Shown piece by piece: positions 6,576-13,605 of a DNA stretch of 20,400 nucleotides. This DNA is from Thermoproteota archaeon (GTDB lineage: Archaea; Thermoproteota; Korarchaeia; Korarchaeales; Korarchaeaceae). The notes below the pieces were generated by a model that did no database searches, was not told where the DNA came from, and saw only the letters and a list, made by a program, of their open reading frames with translations. The DNA lies in the NCBI GenBank assembly GCA_011042755.1, contig DRBY01000011.1:1-20400 (forward strand). Direction: 5' to 3'. Within the stretch, counting starts at the first letter, position 1. Each line of letters starts with the position of its first letter. The position numbers were made by a program, and so were the translations under genes.

Positions 6576-7922
6576 TTAGGAGAGGCCCTTCTCTCCCTCA
6601 ACTTCAGCGATCTTGTCTTCAATTATGTCAATGGCCTTGTTCAGATACTCCTCAGGGATGTTGAGCGGAGGTGCTATCCTTATCGTGCTCAGGCCAGCGG
6701 TTATAACCGCCACTCCGCTCTTCCAAGCCCTGAGCATCACTTCTTTTGCCTCCTCCTTGGCTGGCTTCTTGGTGGATCTATCCTTCACAAGCTCTACGCC
6801 TATCATGAATCCTTTGCCTCTTACGTCTCCGATTAGCGGATGCTTTTCCTTCATCTCGTTGAAACGCTTTACAACCTCTTCTCCAAGCTTAGAGGCTCTC
6901 CCTAGCAGCCCTTCTTTCTCGATTATTGATATCGTGGCTAGGCTTGCGGCGCAGGCTACCGGATTTCCGCCGAAAGTGGAGGCGTGAGATCCGCCGACCC
7001 AATCCATTAGCTCCTCCCTTGCTATCATCGCGCCCAGCGGCATTCCTCCGCCGAGCGCCTTCGCGGACGTCAGGACGTCTGGTGTGACGCCCCAGTGCTC
7101 GATGGCCCACCACTTGCCAGTTCTCCCCATCCCCGACTGAACTTCGTCTGTGACGAGCAGGATGTCGTACTTCTCTGCCAGCTTCTTGAGCCTCTCGAAG
7201 TAGCCGGGGGGCGGTACTACGTAGCCTCCCTCTCCCTGGATAGGCTCTATCATGAATGCTGCAACCTCCTCGGGAGGCACGAACTTGGAGAGAACCCACT
7301 CTTCGATGTAGTCTACGCAGTACAGTCCGCAGTCAGGATACTCCTGCCTGAAGGGGCACCTGTAGCAGTACGGGTAGGGGACGTGTACGACGCTTGGCAG
7401 CAGGGGGGAGAACCTGGCCCTCTGGACTGGCTTGCTGGAGGTCAAGCTCAGGGAGCCAAGAGTTCTCCCGTGGAAGGCGCCGATAAAGGCTATGAAGTAC
7501 TGCCTCTTGGTGTGCCACCTAGCGAGCTTTAGCGCGGCCTCTACAGCTTCCGTACCGCTGTTTCCGAAGTATACCTTCTTCTTGAAGTCACCAGGCGTTA
7601 TCTCCGTGAGCTTCTCGGCTAGCCTTATAGAGATCTCGTAATAGAAGTCCGTATTCGAATAGTGCAAGAGCTTGGCGGCTTGCTCTGTTATGGCCTTCAC
7701 CACTTCTGGGTGACAGTGTCCCACGTTCATGACGGCTAGACCCGAGTTCAGGTCTATGTACACGTTACCATCAACGTCGTACAGGAGCGCTCCCTCTGCT
7801 CTATCAACAACGAGGGGGTAGAACCGTACGTACGAGGGAGAGATCACCTGGGCGTCTCTCTCGAGGAGCTCCTTGGCTTTGGGCCCGGGGGGCTCGACTA
7901 CTATCTTGGGTACCTCCGTCAA
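6576..7922 (-). CDS. Class III PLP aminotransferase / amino acid racemase
   Basis: PLP enzyme of the acetylornithine / 4-aminobutyrate aminotransferase family, 448 aa. Cofactor-site features are NSGTEA at 121-126 (phosphate binding), AFHGRTLGS at 149-157, EPIQGEGG at 226-233, TDEVQSGMGRTG at 258-269 with Asp259, and the Schiff-base Lys288 in TSAKALGGGMPLGAMI. A cysteine group CYRC...CGLYC (Cys186, 189, 198, 202) resembles archaeal (Thermococcales) members of this family, some of which act as broad-specificity amino acid racemases. Substrate therefore cannot be fixed: GABA or ornithine-type transamination or racemisation are all possible. The start is TTG at 7922, because no ATG or GTG lies in frame before the upstream stop. 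A TATA-like TGTAAAAG is centred about 26 nt before it, which fits a leaderless mRNA. A strong terminator follows. Confidence 0.88.
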   Translation of the reverse strand: MTEVPKIVVEPPGPKAKELLERDAQVISPSYVRFYPLVVDRAEGALLYDVDGNVYIDLNSGLAVMNVGHCHPEVVKAITEQAAKLLHYSNTDFYYEISIRLAEKLTEITPGDFKKKVYFGNSGTEAVEAALKLARWHTKRQYFIAFIGAFHGRTLGSLSLTSSKPVQRARFSPLLPSVVHVPYPYCYRCPFRQEYPDCGLYCVDYIEEWVLSKFVPPEEVAAFMIEPIQGEGGYVVPPPGYFERLKKLAEKYDILLVTDEVQSGMGRTGKWWAIEHWGVTPDVLTSAKALGGGMPLGAMIAREELMDWVGGSHASTFGGNPVACAASLATISIIEKEGLLGRASKLGEEVVKRFNEMKEKHPLIGDVRGKGFMIGVELVKDRSTKKPAKEEAKEVMLRAWKSGVAVITAGLSTIRIAPPLNIPEEYLNKAIDIIEDKIAEVEGEKGLS

Positions 7923-7944
7923 GAAGACGCACCCATGGTTGGGG

Positions 7945-7953
7945 CTTTTACAT
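7945..7953 (-). promoter_or_regulatory. TATA-like box of the aminotransferase gene
   Basis: Minus-strand ATGTAAAAG is centred about 26 nt from the TTG start at 7922, predicting transcription that begins at the start codon. A second A/T-rich stretch (7961-7975) lies further upstream and could be the real box with a short leader. Confidence 0.4.
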
Positions 7954-8056
7954 GAATTAGAAAAATATTTTCACCCATTTACCAATCTCCTAGCTGCGGG
8001 GTCTCTGTAGCTTTCTGCGGTACTAGGTGCGAGTTTCTAGGCACATAAAGATGAGA

Positions 8057-8077
8057 GAGGGCTTATCCCTAGCCCTC
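8057..8077 (-). terminator. Hairpin at the end of the HTH regulator gene
   Basis: GAGGGCT (8057-8063) and AGCCCTC (8071-8077) form a perfect 7-bp stem with a 7-nt loop that contains the TAG stop of the regulator on the minus strand. The sequence after it is only mildly T-rich, so a terminator role is uncertain. Confidence 0.35.
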
Positions 8078-8506
8078 CCCGAGTGAACTGGCGCTCAGCC
8101 CGCTCAACAGCTTTTCACGTAGGATATCGTACTTGCAGAGGAGTTGAGCCGTCTCCGCGTACTTATTCTTCGCTCTCAAATGCGCGTCACAAAGGACTCC
8201 AAGCTTTCTAGCAGTGTAGCATGCTTCGCAGACCAAGATTGCGGCCTCATTCTTGCTTATTCTGCCGCTAGCAAGACCCTGAGCAAGTTTCCTCACGATT
8301 GCTATCACCTCAGGGTACTTGTCTAGGCGCAGGCGTCCCCCTCTCGTACCTCGGAGATACTGGCTTATAGCGGCCTGAGTGACTCCCAATAGCTCCGCAG
8401 CCTCTATCTGCTTCTTCCCCGAGCTGATGACAAGCTCTCTGGCAATCATCGCCCTGATCGCGGGTATCAGAGTCTTCACGACCAACTCACAGGGCTGCGC
8501 AATCAT
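8069..8506 (-). CDS. Archaeal HTH transcriptional regulator with C-terminal cysteines
   Basis: A predicted DNA-binding regulator of 145 aa. The N-terminal half starts with PCELVVKTLIPAIRAMIARELV and has an HTH at about 33-53 (QIEAAELLGVTQAAISQYLRG). I know this arrangement from the archaeal COG2522-type regulators and from the HTH part of ThiN-fused thiamine regulators. No ThiN domain is present. The C-terminal half has Cys93, 96, 106 and 124 (CEACYTARKLGVLC), which with Cys6 could bind Zn or an Fe-S cluster; that is inference. ATG 8506 is preceded by AAAGGTGATC, a good ribosome binding site. It is transcribed away from the HerA-like gene at 8700, and two 11-bp palindromes in the shared 193-bp gap are candidate binding sites. 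Confidence 0.8.
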   Translation of the reverse strand: MIAQPCELVVKTLIPAIRAMIARELVISSGKKQIEAAELLGVTQAAISQYLRGTRGGRLRLDKYPEVIAIVRKLAQGLASGRISKNEAAILVCEACYTARKLGVLCDAHLRAKNKYAETAQLLCKYDILREKLLSGLSASSLGEG

Positions 8507-8610
8507 GCGATCACCTTTGCTAGGTTATGTTCTGTATCACGGCTGTTTTATTGAGGACTTATTAAGTCATCGCCCGTTAAGGAGCTTGGGTGTGGCAAGA
8601 AGTCGCCGAG

Positions 8611-8633
8611 CGAGTCACTCGGGTTCTTAGAAC
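8611..8633. promoter_or_regulatory. Twin 11-bp palindromes (possible operator)
   Basis: CGAGTCACTCG (8611-8621) and GTTCTTAGAAC (8623-8633) are each perfect palindromes around a central base, with centres 12 bp apart. They lie 24-46 bp upstream of the TATA box of the gene at 8700 and in the promoter gap of the divergent HTH regulator. Operator function is inferred from symmetry and position. Confidence 0.45.
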
Positions 8634-8656
8634 TGATGAGCCGGGTGATGCATCCT

Positions 8657-8668
8657 GAATATAAAAAG
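8657..8668 (+). promoter_or_regulatory. TATA box of the HerA-like gene
   Basis: GAATATAAAAAG is a strong archaeal TATA match, centred about 37 nt before the TTG at 8700, predicting a leader near 11 nt. A second TATA-like CATATAAG at 8676-8683 would place the start inside the proposed coding region. The palindrome GATGCATC (8647-8654) abuts the upstream side. Confidence 0.6.
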
Positions 8669-8699
8669 AATAGCTCATATAAGCTTTGTCGCGCTTGTT

Positions 8700-9839
8700 T
8701 TGTTATTCGTTGCTAGGACAGAGTACTTGTTCAGAGGGGGAGCTCGGGTCCTGATATCGCCGGCGCTGTCGGTGCTCGGGGTCCTCAGCCTGTACCTTGT
8801 GCTGTCTGGTCAGATTGCCAAAGCTTCTCTCAAACCGCTCAGGATTGTTGCCTCCCTGCTGCTGGGGTGGGCTCTCGCTTACACAGTCTCTCCGACTTTG
8901 GGGTCCGTCTCAGCGGTAGCTATGGCTGCCTTACTAGGAAGGGAGGCCGCTCCTGCCCCCCCTAGCGAGGAGCATGGTGTTGAGCCTGATCTCGAGTTTG
9001 CACTCTGGAGGAACGTATCTACCCTAGTAGTGGGACCAGATCCCCAATCTGCCTCGAGCGTAGCTTTTCACCTGGCTGCCAAGCTAGCTAAGTCGCCAGC
9101 TCGAGTGGTGATAATAGACTCCTGCGGCGTGGCTGGCGAAGAATTAACGTCATTAGACGCTCCGTTCGTGAGCGTTGATCCGAGAGATGTGGACTTGATG
9201 AGCCTTACGGCTCCCGAGGAAATCTACCACAAGGCGGCCCAGATCATATCCCTCCTGTGTGGAGGGAACTCCGCGGCTATCGCTAAGGCCCTGAAAAACA
9301 GGTCACTCGACGCAATTTCTAAGGATTTGACTTCGCCAGCAGAACTCAGGGTTCTGGCGAAGACTTTTGGCGGTGGAGATCGTTTCTCGGTACTCGACCT
9401 AATGCCAAAGTACGGCGCTCTCGTGGTTGATCTATCCTCAATAGAACCTCTACCAGTGAGAGAGGCGGCTACCCTCCTGCTTATGCTTCAAGCGATATCG
9501 GTCGAGTTCCCCACATACTTCACCGTGGCTGAACTCGACTTCTCGCTAGCGCCAGGAGCGAGCTGGAGGCTTAAGAGAGAGGTTCTAGACGTCGTCCAGA
9601 GGGTCGCCAGAAGTGGGTTAATCCTGAGTACAGACTCTACCGCTGATCCCAGAGTGTGGGACATCTTCAATATGGTCGTCATCTGCCCCGGAATAAGAGT
9701 ATCATGGCCGCCAGCCATCGTCGGCGGGCTAAGAACGCTGAGGAAGAACCTTGAGAGGCTGGCTGCCAATTTGAGGGACGGAGAAGTTCTAGCTATTTGG
9801 GGCAGACCTCCAAAGTACGCAGTAGTGAGACTCAAGTGA
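8700..9839 (+). CDS. Membrane-anchored protein resembling a degenerate HerA/VirD4-type ATPase
   Basis: No firm family. Residues 17-36 and 46-80 are hydrophobic, consistent with two membrane segments, followed by a Pro/Glu-rich linker (82-97) and a cytoplasmic domain. That domain has the rhythm of a RecA-fold DNA-pump ATPase. STLVVGPDPQSASSVAFHLAAKL (107-129; split as STLVVGPDPQ and SASSVAFHLAAKL) sits where Walker A should be but lacks GxGKS. ARVVIIDSCG is at 134-143, YGALVVDLSS at 238-247, AELDF at 277-281 in the Walker B position, and LILSTDSTADPRVWDIFN at 307-324 resembles the HerA segment after Walker B. With no P-loop Lys it is probably not an ATPase. The start is TTG with a TATA box upstream; another TTG (8727) is possible. 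It is divergent from the HTH regulator. Confidence 0.6.
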   Translation: MLFVARTEYLFRGGARVLISPALSVLGVLSLYLVLSGQIAKASLKPLRIVASLLLGWALAYTVSPTLGSVSAVAMAALLGREAAPAPPSEEHGVEPDLEFALWRNVSTLVVGPDPQSASSVAFHLAAKLAKSPARVVIIDSCGVAGEELTSLDAPFVSVDPRDVDLMSLTAPEEIYHKAAQIISLLCGGNSAAIAKALKNRSLDAISKDLTSPAELRVLAKTFGGGDRFSVLDLMPKYGALVVDLSSIEPLPVREAATLLLMLQAISVEFPTYFTVAELDFSLAPGASWRLKREVLDVVQRVARSGLILSTDSTADPRVWDIFNMVVICPGIRVSWPPAIVGGLRTLRKNLERLAANLRDGEVLAIWGRPPKYAVVRLK

Positions 9840-9856
9840 GAAAGATCACTAGAGGG

Positions 9857-10987
9857 CTAGAATAAGCTCGTAGCCGTTATGCCCCTCTTGACTAACCAGG
9901 TTGGGAGAACTCTGGCGGCAAGTCTCCAAGTTCCGATGGTGATCATCAGGAGATCTGCCACGCGCCGGTACCTGAGTCCCCGCGTTAAGAGGGCCCCCAA
10001 TGCCTTTCTTAGGGACTTTCCATACGTTTCTCCACATTCTCTGGCTATGGCGTCGACAGCTAGAACGCCAGATATCATTGCTGTGTTGATCCCTCCCCCG
10101 TTAGACGGTATGCACGTGCCAGCAGAGTCTCCTGCCAGCAGGACTCTTCCGACTTGGACGCTCCGCCTTAAGCCGCAGACGGGGAGGAATTTTCCCATCA
10201 GCTCGCTGGATGGAGTTGAGTTTCTTAGCTCTGGGAGAGAGGAGAGCACCCTCTTGAATAAGTCGAGCGTACGCACTCCAGCAGGAACTGGGTGACCCAG
10301 GCCCACGTTCGCCTCTTCGGCCCCGCGAGGAATTATCCACGCGTATCCGCGCGGAGCAATGCTGGGGTCCACCCACATGAGGAGGCGATCCTTGGGATAG
10401 TCTACACCCCTGAACCTCTGGTTGATAGCTAGCGCGATCTCCGCGTAGCGGCCGATCCCAGTGAGCCTAGCTGCCGTCGACATAGTCCCGTCGGCTGCAA
10501 TGAGCCAACCGCCTCGGAGTTCAACGGACCTGCCCTCTGACCTAAACCTAGCAGTAATAGAATTCTGGCTCTGGCTTAGGTGAATTAGGGTATGCCTAAC
10601 AAAAACTTCTGCTCCAAGCTTCTGGGCCCTTCTAACCCACGTGCGGATGAGTTTCTCCTTATCGATTACTAGAGATGGGAACTCCAGTCGGATCCGCCTA
10701 CTTAGCCCCAACCTAACCTCTATCGCCTCAATATCATTCAGCTTCACTCCGGGCTCCTCGACAGGCCCATAGGTGTACTCTAGGATCCAGCTTAAGTCGC
10801 TCGGAATGATTTCGTGGGCCCAATCTATGGCGGGAATGAACTCGCCGCAGATTACTGGCTTTCCCGGCACCTTTTCTCTCGTAAGCAGGGCTACGCTCAA
10901 CCCACGCTCAGCCGCATAGCATGCTGCCGCTGCGCCAGCTGGCCCTGAGCCTACTACAAGAATGTCAAACTCTTCCAAGCGTGACAC
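9857..10987 (-). CDS. Geranylgeranyl reductase family FAD protein
   Basis: Flavoprotein of the geranylgeranyl reductase family, which in archaea saturates the isoprenoid chains of membrane ether lipids. The 376 aa open with the FAD dinucleotide motif DILVVGSGPAGAAAACYAAERG (residues 8-29; DILVVGSGPAG, then AAAACYAAERG). Cys is present in KPVICGEF near residue 47, the region of the catalytic Cys of Sulfolobus GGR. LIAADGTMS and VLLAGDSAGTCIPSNGGG bind FAD. GYAWIIPRG followed by eight residues and GLG matches the family substrate motif YxWxFP(x7-8)GxG with Ile for Phe. The start is GTG at 10987, 37 nt after the tes stop on the same strand, so co-transcription with tes is likely and both act on the same lipid chains. 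The C-terminus ends with a partly hydrophobic segment (VADLLMITIGTWRLAARVL) that may touch the membrane. Confidence 0.85.
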   Translation of the reverse strand: MSRLEEFDILVVGSGPAGAAAACYAAERGLSVALLTREKVPGKPVICGEFIPAIDWAHEIIPSDLSWILEYTYGPVEEPGVKLNDIEAIEVRLGLSRRIRLEFPSLVIDKEKLIRTWVRRAQKLGAEVFVRHTLIHLSQSQNSITARFRSEGRSVELRGGWLIAADGTMSTAARLTGIGRYAEIALAINQRFRGVDYPKDRLLMWVDPSIAPRGYAWIIPRGAEEANVGLGHPVPAGVRTLDLFKRVLSSLPELRNSTPSSELMGKFLPVCGLRRSVQVGRVLLAGDSAGTCIPSNGGGINTAMISGVLAVDAIARECGETYGKSLRKALGALLTRGLRYRRVADLLMITIGTWRLAARVLPTWLVKRGITATSLF

Positions 10988-11024
10988 CGCCGGGGCGGCA
11001 CAAAAATTGGGGGTGGATTGGAGT

Positions 11025-12737
11025 TCAGGATTCCTTCCAGAGGTGCACGAACGGAGCGTATGTTCGCTTGTAGGCCTCTCCAGACTCCAGGGCCTTGGCG
11101 TCTCTCCGATACTTGCTCTCTGGCCCTATTAGGTGCACTCCTCTCGTTCTAGCGTACTCCTCCAGCGAGATGCCGAACTTCTTCTGCACGTAATCCCTGT
11201 ACAGATCAGAGAGCACATTAAACGTGCAGAATGGGATGACCCTCCCATCTGGGACTAGGTAGTGGATGTTGCACCTCATGACCCTCTGGACATCGTAGTT
11301 GTACAGGTCCATGAAGTGCATCATCCCCAGGAACAGGGACTTGTAGTGGAACTCGCCCAGCGCTGCGTAGTCCCTCCTGAGGAGGATCTGCCTTATCAGC
11401 CCGAGCACGTTCACGCCCTCGGGCTGCTTGCTCTTGTCTATGAACCTAGATAGATTCGCTACGATCTTCAGAGCAGTTATCCACCTGTTCGCTCCAGACC
11501 TCAGCTCCTCCACCTTCTCTAGCACGTACTCCCTGAATCCCTCTACGTCGATGAACTCAGTTATGGGAACGAACCTCTTGATGACCCTCGACCCATCTAC
11601 GTGTTCGTACTCTGGGAAGACGTAGGTAGCTGCCCCACAGGCCGGGTGGTTGGTCATCCTGAACTGGGGCTTTCCGGTCAGCGCCTCGACTAAGTCGCTG
11701 ATGAACGTGACGAACGGTACTGGATACCAGGCGTCCATGGGTATCTGCCCTTCAGTCTGCTCTTCTATCAGCTTGATCACTTCCGGAATCGTGATCCTCA
11801 GCCTTTCTCTCTCGCTCCTCGGAACCCGCCCTGTAAGCGAGATAGGCTGGAAGTTCACGCCTCTCACAACATCTATGTTGAGCGCCGCGAACCTGATGAT
11901 ATCTCCAAGCTCTCCTGTGTTTAGGCCCTTGATTACGGTTGGCACGAGCACTATACTCGTCATTCCCGATTCGCGAGCGATGTCGAGGATGTAAGGCATC
12001 TCCCAGTGGTTCTTAGGGTTAGTCTTAGGCGAGACGCCGTCAAAGCTCAGGTACATCGTATTCACGCCGGCCTCCCTAACCTGCTTCATTAGCTCCGGCT
12101 TCTTGAGGAACGTGATCCCGTGCGTATTCAGCTGAATGTGCTTCACACCCTCTTCCTTGATTAGCTTGATTATCTCAACGAGATCATCCCTAAGCGTGGG
12201 CTCACCGCCGGTGAGCTGGACTGCCAGGCCCGGGACGGGCTTCTCGCTTCGCAGAACCCGAATCATCTGCCGTATCTGCTCTAGAGTGGGCTCGTAAACG
12301 AACCCGGCGCGCTCGGCGTAGAAGAAACAGTACCAGCACTCGAGGTCACACCTGTTCGTAAGCACGAGGTTGGCCAGCGCGGTCATGTCCCCATGAGCTG
12401 GGCACAGCCCACAGCTGAACGGGCAGGGGGCCGTCATTGGCACCATCGGCTCTATCTTCATCGCGGGAACTTCGTACTTCATCGCCTTCTCGTAGAAGGC
12501 GTAATCTCCCCAGTAGATTTCCTCGATCTCTCCGTGGTCGGGGCAGACCCTCCTGATGTAGACCTTCCCTCCCCTCTCAAACACCACGGCGGGCAGGAGC
12601 CTGTAGCACTCGGGGCACAGTGAAAGAGTCCTTCTTAAGAGGCGCTCTCCAGATTTTACTGGAGGAGTAGGCCCTCCTATTGGTATATCCCTCTCAGCGA
12701 CCCTTATGACCTTCTCTGCAACGCTTTGCTTCACCAT
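11025..12737 (-). CDS. tes: Tetraether lipid synthase, radical SAM
   Basis: Radical SAM enzyme of the family of MJ0619 and MA_1486, shown to couple lipid tails into macrocyclic and tetraether (GDGT-type) membrane lipids. The 570 aa have the full cysteine layout: CPEC at 41-44 and Cys65 (CPDHG), as for a rubredoxin-like iron site; CPFSCGLC at 105-112; the radical SAM motif CDLECWYC at 130-137 (CX3CX2C); GGEP at 177-180; and a C-terminal region with Cys489 and Cys504 (RCNIHYL...VIPFCTFN) for a further cluster. The ATG at 12737 has GGGAGGT about 10 nt upstream. The reductase gene follows after 37 nt, which supports a lipid-tail role. A 13-bp palindrome lies at the promoter. Family membership is strong; the exact product (GDGT, GTGT or other) cannot be read from sequence. 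Confidence 0.9.
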   Translation of the reverse strand: MVKQSVAEKVIRVAERDIPIGGPTPPVKSGERLLRRTLSLCPECYRLLPAVVFERGGKVYIRRVCPDHGEIEEIYWGDYAFYEKAMKYEVPAMKIEPMVPMTAPCPFSCGLCPAHGDMTALANLVLTNRCDLECWYCFFYAERAGFVYEPTLEQIRQMIRVLRSEKPVPGLAVQLTGGEPTLRDDLVEIIKLIKEEGVKHIQLNTHGITFLKKPELMKQVREAGVNTMYLSFDGVSPKTNPKNHWEMPYILDIARESGMTSIVLVPTVIKGLNTGELGDIIRFAALNIDVVRGVNFQPISLTGRVPRSERERLRITIPEVIKLIEEQTEGQIPMDAWYPVPFVTFISDLVEALTGKPQFRMTNHPACGAATYVFPEYEHVDGSRVIKRFVPITEFIDVEGFREYVLEKVEELRSGANRWITALKIVANLSRFIDKSKQPEGVNVLGLIRQILLRRDYAALGEFHYKSLFLGMMHFMDLYNYDVQRVMRCNIHYLVPDGRVIPFCTFNVLSDLYRDYVQKKFGISLEEYARTRGVHLIGPESKYRRDAKALESGEAYKRTYAPFVHLWKES

Positions 12738-12772
12738 ATTTCATCCAACCTCCCAAGAGCCGAGTCCTTTTA

Positions 12773-12785
12773 GAGCATCATGCTC
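12773..12785. promoter_or_regulatory. 13-bp palindrome at the tes start region
   Basis: GAGCAT-C-ATGCTC is a perfect inverted repeat. With the TATA box at 12805-12811 (minus strand CTTATAC), transcription would start at about 12782-12784, inside the palindrome. A protein bound here would block initiation. An alternative box, CTAAAAG (12766-12772), would instead place the palindrome just upstream of TATA. Function is inferred. Confidence 0.45.
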
Positions 12786-12804
12786 GGATTTCTAGGGTAG
12801 GGCT

Positions 12805-12811
12805 GTATAAG
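12805..12811 (-). promoter_or_regulatory. TATA-like box of tes-ggr
   Basis: Minus-strand CTTATAC follows an A/T-rich stretch (TTAATTA). It lies about 70 nt before the tes ATG and predicts a leader of roughly 45 nt carrying the GGGAGGT ribosome binding site. Confidence 0.4.
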
Positions 12812-12878
12812 TAATTAAAGTCTGACCGGCCTAAGGAGCGCTTGGAATAACCGGCAAGTCTGGAAAGGCGTTAGATTT

Positions 12879-12902
12879 ACCGTTCATCACCGTTAAGCTT
12901 AT
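12879..12902 (+). promoter_or_regulatory. Direct repeat and TATA-like region before the 206-aa gene
   Basis: ACCGTT occurs at 12879-12884 and 12889-12894, one helical turn apart. The second copy overlaps the A/T-rich TTAAGCTTAT (12893-12902), which sits 19-28 nt before the GTG start. The promoter assignment is tentative. Confidence 0.35.
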
Positions 12903-12920
12903 TCAGGAGGGAGATATGTT

Positions 12921-13541
12921 GTGCGGGATCGGCGAAGGTTCAGCGTACTTAGGCTGGCCTCTGATGCCGCTGTAAACCTCGGTCCTGTGAAAGGAGATGA
13001 CCCTGAGCGGCTATATTCCATTGCAGAGGCAGTAGTTCAGGGGAAGGAGAGTCCAGAGAATTTTAGCGGAAGAGACAGAATCTTTGCAGAGATGTGCAGG
13101 GCCTACGCGTCGGGCTGGAGCGAGCTAGTCCGCTTCACCGAGGAGCGAATAGACAAGCTGGACGACGGCCTTCTCACCGGACTCCTACTTATGCTCACGG
13201 ACCTGGCCGTCAGGACTCCTAAGGAAAAAGTGATCGAAGACGCTAGGGTGTGGCTTGAGGGCGTGGAGGTCGACAAGAGAATCGCGGCTACTAAGGTCTT
13301 GACTATAATCGGAAGGGACTCGCCAAATGAAGCCATCTCCCTGCTCCAAGAGACTCTGAACAAAGATCCAATCAAGAGAGTGCGTCTCTCGGCGCTAAGA
13401 GGGCTATGGAGTATTGCGGAGAGTAGACGAGACATCAGAGAGAGAGTCATCAGTCTGATAACCTCTAGGCTTGGAATTGAGAGGAGCGCCGAAGTGCGCG
13501 CGGAGATCCTATCCGCTGTACTCTCACTGATGAAAGATTGA
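12921..13541 (+). CDS. Alpha-helical (HEAT-like repeat) protein, 206 aa
   Basis: No named family. The protein is almost entirely helical. From about residue 75 it shows repeating amphipathic helix pairs, for example DGLLTGLLLMLTDLAVRTP, DKRIAATKVLTIIGRDSP, NEAISLLQETLNKDP, KRVRLSALRGLWSIAES and AEVRAEILSAVLSLMKD, with Asp-Pro or Ser-Pro turns as in HEAT or Armadillo repeats. Such proteins are usually binding scaffolds. There is no catalytic motif, signal peptide or cysteine cluster. The start is GTG at 12921, with GGAGGG about 9 nt upstream; an overlapping ATG (12916) is out of frame. It is divergent from tes and lies 64 nt before the UPF0173 gene on the same strand. Codon use and composition match the neighbours. 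It may be co-expressed with the downstream gene, but the role is unknown. Confidence 0.75.
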   Translation: MRDRRRFSVLRLASDAAVNLGPVKGDDPERLYSIAEAVVQGKESPENFSGRDRIFAEMCRAYASGWSELVRFTEERIDKLDDGLLTGLLLMLTDLAVRTPKEKVIEDARVWLEGVEVDKRIAATKVLTIIGRDSPNEAISLLQETLNKDPIKRVRLSALRGLWSIAESRRDIRERVISLITSRLGIERSAEVRAEILSAVLSLMKD

Positions 13542-13605
13542 GGTACCAGTAGGCCTCGTTGCCATTAAATTTGACAATGCGACCATCGTGCGCTAGGGGG
13601 GAACC

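Noticed and set aside
10985..11000. GC-rich near-palindrome around the GGR start codon
   Set aside because: The 5-bp arms leave only a 2-nt loop and the sequence is simple GC-rich DNA; no support for an operator or attenuator.
11001..11010. A/T-rich CCAATTTTTG before the GGR gene as its own promoter
   Set aside because: It is centred only about 19 nt before the GTG start, too close for TATA; co-transcription with tes across 37 nt explains the gene better.
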